The notes: generated by a model from the sequence alone, not told the origin. A DNA stretch of 64,000 nucleotides from Trichobilharzia regenti (GCA_944472135.2 OX235262.1:53788440-53852439), one strand, 5' to 3'. Positions 10,437 to 21,544 are shown, numbered from the stretch's first letter. A program made the numbers and translations.

Positions 10437-10459
10437 GTTATTATTATTATTATTATTAA
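10437..10459. repeat. (TTA)n microsatellite
   Basis: Seven tandem TTA units ending in TTAAT. Confidence 0.88.
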
Positions 10460-10814
10460 TATTACTTCATTGATATTAGTTTTTATTGTCTTTGTAAAGT
10501 CGCGGGTGTTGAATTTTCAGTGATTTTTTTTTACCTTTATATTCATATATGACAACTTCACTTCCTTGAAACACTTGATAGTTGCGCTAACGATTTCCCT
10601 ACCTAGTTGATTTGCTGACCTGTTGTTCTAACTACCGTTAGCAACAATATTAATACGATACCACGGGAAACGTGATGCAGAAAAAAACAAGTAGAGAAAA
10701 CAAACCGTTGACATGCAGAGCTTTTACTGTCTGTTATCAACTGCGGAAATGTTTGACAGTGCTTGTCTATATTTATATTGCTTTAAACGACTTTGAGAGG
10801 CACCATATCTGTTT

Positions 10815-11490
10815 GTTTGTTTTCGACATAGAACTTTGCACATATGTGTACCAGTTTGAGTCGTCACACGTCATGTAGCACACAAAGTAAGAGAAGAAAG
10901 TAGAAGAAATGCATAATAGAGACAGTAAACAGAGGTGTGAGACAAAGGAATAGTAGTAACGAAGAACAAATCATAAGTCACAAGGAGTGGATGCATCTGC
11001 ACCGGCGATTGAGAACGATTTTGAGCCATATCACCAATTGTTTCCAGCCATTGGTTTTTGTCGTCACGAGGACCTCAACCAGTCAGGAAGTCTACACCTT
11101 CCTACGTGGCCGGCTTAGACTAACTGTTGTGGATTTCATTGACTGATGAAGCCATGTTTTGGTTTGGCCACCACTGGTTCTTTTCTAGCCTGACCCTATG
11201 TCATCTAACTTTGCCTGTCGAGGAGGGCGATGACTAGGACAAGTATGCGTAACACATGTCCTAACCATCTCAATGGGTGTAACTTCACACCCTCGTCGAT
11301 TTATTTCCCCTGTTTACCAAGAACTCGACGCTTAACCTCAATATTGCTCACCTTATTATACCACCTCACACGGGAGATAGAACGCAGGCATCTATGATCG
11401 AAGACGGATAGTCTTTTCATGTTTTCCACTCTTAATGGCCAGGTCTCGCTCACACCCATAAAGGAGGAGGGAATAGGCACCATGGACATT
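10815..11490 (-). mobile_element. RTE-A retrotransposon 3' end (minus strand)
   Basis: A fuller copy of the element seen at the left edge. On the minus strand, 11489-11301 is open and reads SETWPLRVENMKRLSVFDHRCLRS-type sequence, the conserved stretch after the RTE reverse transcriptase domain, ending VLGKQGK. The reading then shifts frame through the GHVLRM region (near 11250) and QNRSQW-like end (near 11030). The UTR follows to a CAAACAAACAGA tail at 10820-10832, so this copy's tail is a variant of GACA. Several frame breaks: pseudogene. Confidence 0.82.
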
Positions 11491-11999
11491 GATCAATTAA
11501 AACAGCCAGCAATCAATAGGATTTCAAGACCATAAGGGGGTTGAAGGAAATACAAACCAGATATAAAGATACGTGTATTATTTCGGGAAAATTATATGTA
11601 TATATATATAACAGAAATTGAATTAATTGTGATACGCAAGAGACATATTGTATAGTAGAAAAGATGTCAAACAAAGGCTGACTTAGCTTTCACTAGCTAC
11701 CAGTACATATGTTACAAGCGAGATGTCTGATTTCTAGTGATGGCTGTAGTGGGCGTATCTACAGGCTGGGTAGGAATGCATGATATTAAACTGAACAACA
11801 GTAATGTGAGGTATTCAAGTATCAGTATGTTACATTTATTAAGAATAATAAAGTATCAGAGTACACAGTTACTTATGGGCAAAGTTAAGTCTACTGGATA
11901 CAAATCTAATAATATAATCCACAGGTGTTCACGTGTCTTTTATTTCGATCATTCTTCTCCACTTTAGGATTTTAACTCTTCTGGTTAATTCTTATATCG
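11491..11999. other. Non-coding stretch
   Basis: No gene or clear repeat is seen apart from a TA-dinucleotide run near 11597-11611. Confidence 0.5.
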
Positions 12000-12600
12000 A
12001 ATGACTGACTGACTGAAAGTATGTGGGCAGTTATTGTTACCTCTTGGGCTGCCCACACCATGGAAGTTGATTTTTTCTTGGGGTGTCTGAAACAGAATTA
12101 GTGTTGCGTGACTGCAGAGTCAAGGGGACAACTGTTTGAGACCGGTCACATAAAGCCTGTTTTAACTGGATTTTAGGTTTGGTTCCGTATTAGTTATTTA
12201 CCGCTAGCAGGGAAAATCGGGATGTATAATTTTGGGGTCGACTTTTTCTCTTCAGAGTGGAGAAATAGCATCGGTGGCATGCTGATCATCTGAGGTAAAC
12301 ACCTGACTGCTGTTCACCCCTTACCCCCAACAGTACGACTTTGCCTACAGACCTCTAGGCTGGTAACTCCTTTTAGTCTAACCGTTATCCTAACAATCTT
12401 CTTGGCACAGTAGGATCTACAGGAACACTAGTTACAGTCAGTGTAGCTTGGTGGTTCATTGCTATATGCAAGCATGACCACCACATCCAGGTAGCAGCTA
12501 TCGGTCGGGTCTTATTTTGGACGACGATTTCCATTTTCTGTAAGTTCATAAAAGGTTGATATGGGTTATAATAATGGCATCCTGGCAACTACAGTTAAGG
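12000..12600. other. GC-richer block of unknown nature
   Basis: Base composition is clearly higher in G+C than the flanks, with blocks such as TTGGGCTGCCCACACCATGG (12046-12065) and CACCCCTTACCCCCAACAG (12316-12334). No long open frame, tRNA-like box or match to other repeats in the window was found. It may be part of an unlisted repeat or a transposon 5' region. Confidence 0.4.
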
Positions 12601-13239
12601 AAACCTCAAGTCCAAACGCGTGTATATTATATATTTATCCTATAAAAATTTTATTTTCGTAGTGTCTATGTATCAGGATAACAATGTTTGTTTTACCCAA
12701 TGGATAAATGCAATATACTCATAGAAACGAATGTTATTTTCAACAAAAAAGCCATACTTATTTATATTTCCGTCCTCTACATTGCTTGAGTGTACTTTGA
12801 ACAATTTAGTGAAGTGCAGGAATTCATTAAATTGCGATTTAACTTACTCTTTAATGTCGATGGAACTCGTCAAATGAATAGAACTTCATATAAAACAAAC
12901 GTTCAAGCATAACATGAACCGGTCAAATGGGGAAATGTTTTTCGTCAAGTTCCTGAATCATACAAAAGTATTGAATTTATATCAGCGTTAAGAATTCAAA
13001 TTTTGTGCTGCTGCTGGATATCTACACACTGACTTCAGGGTGATGAACGTTAGCCCCGCTATTAGTTTACTAACTGGTATGTAAGTCTGGTAAAGAAGGA
13101 ATTTTACTCGTGAAGTTAGAAACCCTGTAGAGGACTTAATACAGAGCGCGGTAAACGTACAAAATATCAAAATAAAAATCCAAATTAATGAAAGAATATT
13201 GAAACAGTATATTATACGAAATACAGTTCATAAGTTATA
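12601..13239. other. Non-coding AT-rich stretch
   Basis: Nothing recognised. Confidence 0.5.
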
Positions 13240-13515
13240 GAAATTAATGGTTACTTGATGATATGGTCACAGACCGCTGTTACAAATTATTATGATATAA
13301 TCCACAGAAACATTCACTGCTGGGAATCGATATCCACTAGCAGAAGCTGTGTACTAGTTGTAGAATAGTCTTCAGATGAGTATGATAGGCTCCTGCAAAT
13401 TCCAAAAGATACAACACGGTTAGCAGCGAAACGAGTAGGCAGTATAGTTCAATGAGAAGACGAACAGCATGCTGTATTTTTATTTTGTCCCAAACTTGTC
13501 TGTACTTTACAATGA
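13240..13515 (-). repeat. Dispersed repeat R, minus copy
   Basis: Reverse complement of this segment matches 29975-30225 over ~250 bp (shared blocks AACGATTCAT, GAACTATACTGCCTACT, GCAGGAGCC, CATCTGAAGACTATT) and continues in 30690-30790 (CTTCTGTGGATT, ATCATAATAATTTGTA, ATCATCAAG). The family is not recognised; there is no coding frame shared by the copies. Confidence 0.7.
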
Positions 13516-13654
13516 ATCGTTTCAAACAAAAGTGATGCACAATGTTTGCATTTGTAGCACCTAACAAAACACTGTACAATCATATTGTTCCAGACGTCAT
13601 AACCCCGCTGCATTGAAGATAACCTTATTGTTGCTGGAACTTCAAAACAAAAAA

Positions 13655-13873
13655 AGCGGTTAGGACACTTACCGACTATGCACATGGTCCGGGGTTCGAT
13701 ACCCGGCCGACAGACTCCTTTACCGTGCTGAGCCAGAAATAATCCTGGTAAAGAGGAAAGGTTGGGCATGAGGCTAGCAACCCCATGCTGTAAAAAATAA
13801 ACACTGCTACAGAAACTTCAAGCCACTAGCTTGAAGCCCTATGTTCCACTGGGGAACTTGAAGGAACAAAAAA
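13655..13873 (+). mobile_element. tRNA-derived SINE-A, near complete
   Basis: Head: GCGGTTAGGACACTTACCGAC and B box GGTCCGGGGTTCGATACCC (13688-13706). Body: ACTCCTTTACC, CTGGTAAAGAGGAAAGGTTGGG, GAGGCTAGCAACCCCAT, AATAAACACTGCTACAGAAA, CTTCAAGCCACTAGCTTGAAG and the GTTCCACTGGGGAACTTGAAGG end. A poly-A-rich tract precedes it, and the first bases of the head are missing. Confidence 0.85.
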
Positions 13874-13909
13874 GAATGATGAGTTGAAAGTATCTTACTG
13901 TATCATCAT

Positions 13910-14169
13910 TATTACTGCTTTCTTTAGTTCCTGGAACAGCATAGGGCTTCAGCCACACGTCTCCATTGCGTTCGGTCCTCCGCCAACGTTTTCACCTAGC
14001 TCCACGTCTGCCCACATTCATCTCTTTGCATGACTTCCTTCATGTCACCCTCGCACTGATGATCAACTCGCCGCTTCCTATTTGGGTTACACTCAAGCAA
14101 CTGTCAGGCGTGTGATGCACTTGAGAGTTTTCTCAGAGTATAGCCAATCCACTTCCTCCACTTCCGTAT
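13910..14169 (-). mobile_element. RTE-B retrotransposon 3' end, left part (interrupted)
   Basis: On the minus strand this is the 3' end of the second RTE-type family, with the same wording as 43640-43910: AGGGCTTCAGCC, CCATTGCGTTCGG, CACGTCTGCCCACA, CGCACTGATGATCAACTCGCCGCTTCC and AGAGTATAGCCAATCCACTTCC. The homology stops near 14169 and resumes at 17081, because a CR1-like element is inserted in between. Confidence 0.8.
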
Positions 14170-14760
14170 AACATCAAATGACCTTGGCGGCCTGTTTGAA
14201 GATTCTTGGGTTACCATATTCCATGTACATTTTGCATCTATTTACTCATATTTTCTTGGTGTTTACATATCACATTATGCATTCTAATCGTATTATTCAC
14301 TCCCGGGATTTATAAAACGTTTAAACCAAAAATTATTTAAAACCAAAAAACGAACAATATTCACTAAAAATGGTCCATTTCCAACAAAGTGTGTTTCAAA
14401 TTCTCGAATGACTACATTGATTGCATCACTGTGAGATGTCGCCCGGAACACCTGTCAAAATACAAATTCATTTATATTTCTAATGTTTATGTCTCTCCTG
14501 GCTGTACCATATCGGATTTATCTATGTTCGCTGATGAATTCACCGCTTTTCTGCAGCTTGTTTCGAGAACTCTTTATCAATAGTAACTGGTGATTTTAAT
14601 TCATGCGATCACTCCTTTCTTATATCACTTGGTCATGACAATATTGTTAACTTTGCTACCCGTCTTGGTAAAACACTGGATCTAGTATTTATCATTGATG
14701 TTGGTATATATGAAGCTCGCAAACGTGCTCCCTTGCTGAACTCTGACCACTGCATCATAC

Positions 14761-15111
14761 GTGTCACACAAAGGTGTCTTCTCACACCTCTACAGTAAAG
14801 TTCAACGGAGATGCTACTCACAAGACAACCTAGACAAGCCCAGATGCATGTTGAAAGACACTAACTGGGACTTATTTACAGAACAAACATTAGATGACAC
14901 AAACGCTACTGATTATCTCAAATTCTGTTTCGAAATATGTTGTCCTAAAGAAACATTATTCATTCGATTTGATCGTTTCTCTTCACCATATCTCAAAAAG
15001 CTATGCAGAGATAAAGAACTGTTGTTCAAAACAAATGATAAGTCAGGTGTAAGAAGGTTAAATACTCTGATAAAACTCGAAATGAAAAGACTAAATGTTT
15101 TATATAATTAA
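14761..15111 (+). pseudogene. Endonuclease-RT linker of the CR1-like element
   Basis: A 116-codon frame between the end of the endonuclease and the RT. It holds the basic KKLCRDKELLFK and LNTLIKLEMKR region common to CR1/Jockey ORF2 linkers, and ends in a stop at 15109 just before the RT frame begins in another phase. Not a gene by itself. Confidence 0.7.
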
Positions 15112-15117
15112 AAATTT

Positions 15118-16749
15118 TTGTCCTGTAAAACCCCTTCTAATTTGTGGAAACTTTTCAAAGAAATTACTAGCGGTAAGCGATGTACTTCTGTCCCATCTCT
15201 TAATGTCGACACTCTTAATAAGTCTTTCATACGCTCTTCTGTTGATATCCTTCCTAATGATACAAATCATATTGACAATAATTTTAGTGGTTTTAATACC
15301 CTTGATGTGCTTAAATGTCTCCGGTCTCTTAAGCCTTCTCAAAGCCTTGGTCCTGACGGCATACCTGCCATTGTCCTCAGGAATTGTGCTGATATTTTGT
15401 GTTATCCTCTTACTAACATTTTTAATGCTTCTTTTTCCGGTAACGTTCTACCTTTTGCATGGAAAAACATTAAAATTATCCCTATACCAAAACCATCTTC
15501 TGGTTCTGATATTAAATTTCGGCCTATTGCAATTACTTCCCCCTTTTTAAAATTGATGGAAAAATTACTTTTACTTCGTCTTGAACCCGCTTTGAAACCT
15601 TTTAATGATCCTAAACAATTTGCATACAAACATGGTAGAAGTACCTTGGATGCTGCGGTTGTCTTATATCACAATGTTGTCTCTTGTTTAGACAAAGGTG
15701 CTAAATATGTTCGTAGTGCTTTCTTAGACTACACATCTGCTTTTGACTCTGTACCTAGGGGCCTTTTATTAAATAAGCTATCGTTGACACAAACAGGATC
15801 CTGGGCTAAGAGTTGGTTGCATTCCTATTTTTCTGATAGAATGCAGTATACTGTATATAACGGCAAATCTTCTTCTACCTCGCTTACAAAATCCGGTGTT
15901 CCACAAGGTGCTGTCCTCTCTCCTTTTCTTTTTTCTTTCTTCCTACATGACCTGCCTCATTCAAACGAAACTAACTTTGTCAAATATGCAGATGATCTGA
16001 CTGTATCACTGCCTATCACTTCCGAGTCTGACAGCTCCAAACTTAATAGCTTTCTGTTGGACATCAACAACTGGTCCAAGTCAAATGGTCTTATATTAAA
16101 TCCTTCCAAATGTCAGGCGCTTGACTTTACTTTCAAGCATCGACGTGACTTACTTGAACTAGTTAACTCGCATGATCCCTGTAGCATAGATGGCACGGAA
16201 ATTGAAACCAAATCAAGCATTAAATACCTTGGATTAGTTCTTTCCTCTGACCTTTCATGGTCATCACACATCTTATCTATCTCTAAGAAAATGTTTCGTC
16301 TTACCTTCTACATTAAAAAGTTAAGACAATCAGGTATCAACCAACCTTTAGTTTTGCAATTTTTAAACTCCTGTATTTTACCTATTGTACTCTATTGCTC
16401 TCCATTAATCTTTCCTGGGCTTCTCAAAAAAGACTATATCATATTACGAAGAGTATTAAATGCTGTGAGTAGGGCTTGTGGTCTGCCACTGCATGAGCTC
16501 GCTAATACTATAGTCGAGAGGCATATAAATTCCTGTACGAAATGGGCAAAGGCTATACTATCAGACCCTCTGCACCCCCTTTATTCACACCTGTCCCCTT
16601 GTATCTCATCAGGTAGGACGAGAAGTCAATATAAAAAGTTATATGCTCGTACCACTAAGTACAGAAATTCTACAATACCCTATTTAGCCCGTACTTTATG
16701 TGACGAAGACTCTGTTAGACGTGAAACATATAAGTTACTATATAGTTAG
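15118..16749 (+). CDS. Reverse transcriptase domain of a CR1-like retrotransposon (no ATG; part of a broken ORF2)
   Basis: A 543-codon frame without stops that would encode the RNA-dependent DNA polymerase used in target-primed reverse transcription. Motifs in order: SLGPDGIPAIVLRNC near residues 75-90, FRPIAITSPFLKLMEKLLL from ~134, AFLDYTSAFDSVPR from ~201, SGVPQGAVLSPFLFS from ~259, catalytic YADD at ~290-293, then CILPIVLYCSPLIFP and LRRVLNAVSRACG in the thumb/C-terminal part and a TTKYRNSTIPYLARTLCDEDS end. There is no initiator ATG at the start: it continues the upstream endonuclease/linker frame (14761-15111) after a shift at the A/T run near 15105-15117. All catalytic residues appear present. 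A related C terminus occurs at 46418-46684 on the minus strand. Confidence 0.9.
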   Translation: MSCKTPSNLWKLFKEITSGKRCTSVPSLNVDTLNKSFIRSSVDILPNDTNHIDNNFSGFNTLDVLKCLRSLKPSQSLGPDGIPAIVLRNCADILCYPLTNIFNASFSGNVLPFAWKNIKIIPIPKPSSGSDIKFRPIAITSPFLKLMEKLLLLRLEPALKPFNDPKQFAYKHGRSTLDAAVVLYHNVVSCLDKGAKYVRSAFLDYTSAFDSVPRGLLLNKLSLTQTGSWAKSWLHSYFSDRMQYTVYNGKSSSTSLTKSGVPQGAVLSPFLFSFFLHDLPHSNETNFVKYADDLTVSLPITSESDSSKLNSFLLDINNWSKSNGLILNPSKCQALDFTFKHRRDLLELVNSHDPCSIDGTEIETKSSIKYLGLVLSSDLSWSSHILSISKKMFRLTFYIKKLRQSGINQPLVLQFLNSCILPIVLYCSPLIFPGLLKKDYIILRRVLNAVSRACGLPLHELANTIVERHINSCTKWAKAILSDPLHPLYSHLSPCISSGRTRSQYKKLYARTTKYRNSTIPYLARTLCDEDSVRRETYKLLYS

Positions 16750-17080
16750 TAAAGTGAATCGACCCTTTCATCGTCAATCTTTCTGTATTATATGGTGTCA
16801 CACTTTCTATCGTTTAATTATGACTTTGCTATTTTATGTTAGTTGTTATTAATATTATTACTACAGTTTTATACTTTATGCATATTTTTCTCCATATTGC
16901 ATACAGTAATTTACTATGTAGCTGCTATAATAACGTTTCATTATTATTATTATGTAATGTTTATTTTTATTTTTTTTTTCGTTTTTGAGTACATTAGATG
17001 CAATATTGTACTGAATGCTGAAAATTCCTTGCTGTATCATTTGTGCTGTTTTCGGAATAAAGCAAATTATTATTATTTTT

Positions 17081-17925
17081 TCCTGAATATTTGTTGCACT
17101 GTTGGTTCCAGCTAGGTTGGTTCGCTCATTGCCAGAGATCCCTGTCGTTGATCTTTTCTCTCAGGCCATCTGATCTTGAGTATTGAGCGAAGACAGCTAT
17201 TGATGAAGACTAGTAGTTTTTTCGAAGTGCCCTTCATGACGCGCCAGGTCTCTAATCCATGAAGTGCTCTGACTTGACATTGGAGTTAAAAATCCGGATC
17301 TTACTTTTCATAGTGATTGCCGAGTGTTGATTTCCACACAGACTTGAGAGAAATGAATGCTTGGCTTGCTTTTCTGATCCTCGCTTTGATGTTTGCATTA
17401 TTTCCCTCCGCCTGTAGTTGAAACGATGCTTCCCAGGTAGGTATGTAGGTAAAAGAGGTTGCTTTTTTCAGATTTCTCCAATTTATGCTGATTGTTGTCT
17501 GTTGTTGTTGCTGTTGGCCAGGAATCTTCATCACTTCTGATTTTTCTACTTAAGCAAACACCTGAAGTCCTATCTTCAATGCTGCATCTGCAAACTTGTT
17601 GCTTTTCACTTTCATATCTTCCGGTTTGTGAGAAATCAGTTATATATTATCGGCGATCCAGACCAGATCCTCCAAGTTTTTTTTGTGGGTCCATTTTATG
17701 CCTTTTTCCTCCTTGCCCGCTGTCTGTCTCATTATCAAGTCTGTCGCAGTCAGCAAAACCATTGAAGATAGTAGGCGACCAGGTTGTCTTATTCCCATCT
17801 TCACTTTGAAGGATTCCGTCAGTTTCCTGTTGTGGACTACTTGGCATGCAGTATTATCGTACAACTGTTGGATGAAGTGCGAAACATGGTCACTGAATGT
17901 GAAAGGCATTAAAGATTACATGCTT
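17081..17925 (-). mobile_element. RTE-B retrotransposon, right part with RT remnants
   Basis: Continues the element broken at 14169. On the minus strand, 17909-17640 reads NTACQVVHNRKLTESFKVKMGIRQ..LLSS..TDLIMRQT..GIKWT, the RT palm region around the R-Q-G-C-L-L-S-P motif with the G and C altered. The catalytic F-A-D-D is replaced (VWIADN). 17534-17301 reads KIPGQQQQQQTTISINWRNL.. and ASFQLQ..NIKARIRKA, the region after the palm. Homologous copies: 43640-44445, 40490-41480, 56170-56960. Frameshifts and stops make it a pseudogene. Confidence 0.82.
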
Positions 17926-19211
17926 TTGACCACAGGTTTCTTCGTTTACTTGCTTGCACTAGATTGAGTAGTATGACAAGGAGTTAAGAATAAAGTGGTA
18001 ATCAAGGAGCTTGTAAAGCTCGCCTTATTGAAGTACTTTGCGTCTACTGAGTCATTGACTTCCTCTAAGAACGATGTTGGTTGTTATAGGATTGGGCTGG
18101 AAAAGAATTTTCAGGAGTCAGATCAAAACAATGCACCAGTTAATGCAGACATTAACCGTCTATTCGAACCGCATAGAGTGTGATGTCGACTACCAAGTGA
18201 GGATCCTAAGGTTGCTAGGAATTGATTACTGTTTAGTGTAAGAGTTGATTTCGGGAGTTGACATGAAATGTGGTAATGTGTGGACATGACTTTATGAGTC
18301 ACTTTACACTATTTCACTCTCACCTCACTGCTTGTTTAAAGCTTTCCCACGTATCCGGTAGGGATGTTGCGTCATTTCGGTTATACGTGTTCAGTATCGA
18401 TTCGAGAAATAAATATTCGATGATTCACCCTTTTATACACCTAATAGGTGAAGGTAGAAAACAGTTTCTAATGAAATTCGATCCTCATCTCATTCACAAA
18501 TAAACACTGCACACATAAGATATCTCACTGATTACACTAGCATGTTCACGTGTAAACTGAGTCAAAAATTATCTGATGACAACTTTTCCATCTTCATTCT
18601 CACCAGAGTAGTTTACAAACCAAGATGTTATTTCTAATGCTTTTGTGTTCACCTGATAGATTTGTCAAGAGGTCACTCGTAGAAACTTTCTAATAGATCT
18701 GTCTAGTTGCATGCGAACATTATAAATGCTACAATGATGATTAGACTAGTTGTATTAGCCTTCCTAGATTACCTGTTTATTCTTTATAGCTAGTATGAAA
18801 AAGACCTGGTTAGCTTTATATATTTCTAAGTGTCTTGCACATTAAACAATCTGTTAACATTTGCAAGGCTTAGTTAGCGATTCCTGTAATGGAGTGAGAG
18901 GTGAACTTATCGAATATATTTAATAAACGGTCGCTTTCCCTATCTCCCTGAAACTTTGTTCAGATATAACAGGGAAGAAATGTTTGTCACATAAACATTT
19001 TTGACCTTAAATCCCGTTAGGTCATAACAATAAGCTTAATTCCTTATGGCATTATAAAAAACTGTATTGCCTATTAGTGTTGTGGCACAAAAATATTGAT
19101 CCTTTTGGTCGATTCTAGGTTTAGTTAAGAAATGCTTATTTCTTTTGTAAATAAATTCTAGACTAATAATCCGTGTATCTGTTGGACTATCAGGATTCTA
19201 GAACCTTTTCA
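17926..19211. other. Non-coding stretch
   Basis: No exon with splice sites is seen. Short sequences near 18465-18490 (GATCCTCATCTC) recur near 45215, hinting at an unlisted repeat. Confidence 0.45.
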
Positions 19212-19425
19212 AGTGTTGATTTGTGGGGATTTGATTGGTTACAGGATTTCATCATGAGGTGACATTGGTTAGAGAACCATTGGAAAACCTGGGAGTACTG
19301 GACAGCGGTTTCGTCAGCCTAGTTTGGGACTCTTCAGTAGTACACACCCAATGAAGTTCTAATCCCAGGACTTTCTGGTTACAAGGCGAGCGCGTAAACC
19401 ATTAAGCCACTCGAACCCGACCACA
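19212..19425 (-). mobile_element. Hammerhead SINE, full-length copy with a complete core
   Basis: Minus strand, 5' to 3': a tRNA-like head (19425-19355, with the ACAAGGCGAGCGCG complement of the A-box region and a degraded B box), the ribozyme (19351-19291), then the 3' body with ACTGATGTCA-like sequence and the CAGGATTTCATCATGA complement. The core keeps CTGAAGA (19337-19331), a GTC/GAC stem II, GAAAC (19312-19308) and the GTC cleavage triplet (19303-19301). Stem I (GTACTA with CAGTAC) has five pairs; stem III is only two or three pairs, as in Sm-alpha hammerheads, which act best as dimers. Confidence 0.78.
19307..19345 (-). ncRNA. Hammerhead ribozyme candidate in SINE
   Basis: All invariant core bases of a type I hammerhead are visible on the minus strand: C-U-G-A-A-G-A, then G-A-A-A, with the cleavage site after the C of GUC at 19301 just 3' of this interval. 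Weak points are a mismatch in the first pair of stem I, a stem II of three clear pairs and a very short stem III. Activity is inferred, not shown. Confidence 0.55.
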
Positions 19426-19829
19426 GGTAGTTTGGAGCTGATGAGAACCTGTGAAATAGACTGATATCATTTTATACTGCGAATATGATCTTTCCTTCTC
19501 TATGGACATTCGGTAATTCAAAGTCTGAAATGGCCAACGTAGTTTCGTCTTTAGTCTTCACAATAGTTTCGTAAATAACGTTTGCATTTTCCTATTTTGA
19601 AGCTGAATTTTTCCCGCAGGTGTTGTAATCACCCACTGCTATCGCAGGGGAACTGTTGCTGATTGTCACGCTAATAAAGTTCTATACGAATACAATTTCC
19701 AAGAAAGTTCTTGTTACAAAACGGTGCAAACTAGCGAATCATAAAATTTCCTTCCTAACGAGTTTTCTAGTGTGTTATACTCAAGATACTTAATCTTAGA
19801 TTTCATAAATACTGAGAGGTAGTTAGGCT

Positions 19830-20345
19830 ACCTAACCAAAAACAAGAAGCACCAATCTCCATCACTGGCCAGCACCTAAAGGAAGCGCCTGTTTACAATT
19901 ATCTAGGCAACATCGTTTCTACTACTGGCGGCACAGGTGAGGATGTCCAAGCCAGCCAGCAAGGAAGAAGCAAGACAAATTTTCATTCATCTGTAATCAG
20001 TAAGGAAATATGCTTCACTCAGTATTGGGATCGAGATCTGGATCTTAAACACTAATGTCAAATAAGCGCTGTCATTTGTTTCAGAGACTTGAAGCGTGCG
20101 TCAGGAATAGCATTACCAACAGCACATTGCAGACTTTCATTAACGACTGCCTACTCTCGACAGTGAATGTTAAATGGTTAGCCAGTCAGGACAAGAATGA
20201 AGGAACTCTGGTAGTGTATGAAATCTGCCAAGGACCTTTTTCCTAGCAACTACGCAGGTGGAGATGGATTGGATGTATGCGGGTGAAATATTCAAGTAGG
20301 GTCATACTTCAGACAAGACGTCACGTGGGACCTCAATGAGAAACG
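19830..20345 (+). mobile_element. RTE-B relic, 3' half
   Basis: Decayed plus-strand copy. It keeps the SITGQ..-like region near 19860, the tract TTATCTAGGCAACATCGTTTCTACTACTGG (YLGxIVSTTG) at 19899-19928, and the CAGACTTTCATTAACGACTGCCT block (QTFINDCL) near 20129-20151. WRWIG near 20260-20275 is also kept. Many stops. Confidence 0.74.
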
Positions 20346-21544
20346 ATACTTTAAACGTCGTATGATGAAATTAATTCAATTTTTGAAGGTGATGAAAGTT
20401 TATGAACAATGGTGGAGTTTCGCAAACAGGCAGTACAGAACAGCTAGAAATGGAGTTGGTTCACTGGGAACCCGAGAGAATAATTATATTATGATGGACA
20501 TCTTGGATCATTTTTACTTGTATAAAAGAGATATCAAGATAAAGTATTCGCTTTTCGATGATTTTGTAATGTAATAATGACTAGCCCTCAGTTCGTTGCA
20601 TGGAATAGGTGATATGTCAAGACTACTGAAGAAAACTGAAGTGGAAACACTAATCAGCGGTCATAACGAACTAATAACCTCAAGATTTCACATAATGAAT
20701 GAAGGAGGTGGACTTAATTCAACTTTAATACCATATTTGTCATTATTCTCATTGTCGTAATATATCACTGATGTATATTTGGTTATACACGAACATCTTC
20801 GATAAATTGGGTCTATAGGCAAGCAAATATTTAGTCGGTGCAACCACTAAACATCTTTTAAATGAAGGATATCATGTCCAAATCAAAATGCAGATAACAT
20901 CAGGATTCATACACACTGCAGGAACAGTTACCACATTTTTCAACCGAGCTTACTTACATGTGCATAAATAAAATGTGACTGGTTTCTTACCCACCTGGCA
21001 ATCGCATTTTGATTTTTGTTGTATTACCGATAGAATCATTCATTAACCCTCTTACAATCTGCCATTTCTTAGGTTGTTACATAACCTCAAAAGGTGATAA
21101 TATTCCCTTCTGTTGCTTCCTGTCTCCCCCGTCCACAGATTTACACTTCACTGACCTTCTGTTTTGTAATGCATATAATGTGGTGATGATTTGAGCTAAG
21201 ACTGTGATGTTTATTTTCACAATGTTTTATATTTTCCAGTTTACAATGATTGTGTATAATCGTTTCACCATTCACAGAATGCATTTTATTCTTCTTTTAT
21301 AACGACCTCAACTTTAAACAGTATAATATGAACCTGTGAAATAAAGTCTTGATATAGTCTGACACTGTGAAATTCGTTATGCTTTGCATTTACTAAAATC
21401 TATCAATGAAATATCCCATAAGTAGTTATAATGCATTAATTATTATCATAACTATTGTCAATATTGTTTTTAAATGATTGATGAAGACCAATAAAAGTTT
21501 TACAGGTTTATTAATAAACAAAGAATATTCATGTCCATTGGATC
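20346..21544. other. Non-coding stretch
   Basis: No supported exon or repeat. Frames of 60-70 codons here have no splice sites or composition to support them. Confidence 0.5.

Larger units (their letters stand above)
8816..10814. other. AT-rich DNA with several microsatellites
   Basis: No exon or mobile element is recognisable. The stretch is marked by triplet and GT repeats, long T-rich runs and short incidental frames. Confidence 0.55.
14170..17080 (+). mobile_element. CR1-like non-LTR retrotransposon, 5' truncated
   Basis: About 2.9 kb, inserted within a minus-strand RTE-B. It starts inside the endonuclease domain: a Y-I-S-N-V-Y-V-S-P reading near 14480, GDFN (14596-14607) in another frame, then LDLVFI and SDH near 14676-14755, all apurinic/apyrimidinic endonuclease landmarks. 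Then comes a linker and a complete reverse transcriptase. The 3' UTR is short and ends CGGAATAAAGCAAATTATTATTATT (17055-17079), the short-repeat terminus typical of CR1 elements. The polyprotein is cut by frame changes near 14583, 14760 and 15110, so it cannot move by itself. Confidence 0.85.

Noticed and set aside
9438..10460. Clustered repeats considered as a CRISPR array or satellite
   Set aside because: They are unrelated microsatellites without spacers or a common unit.
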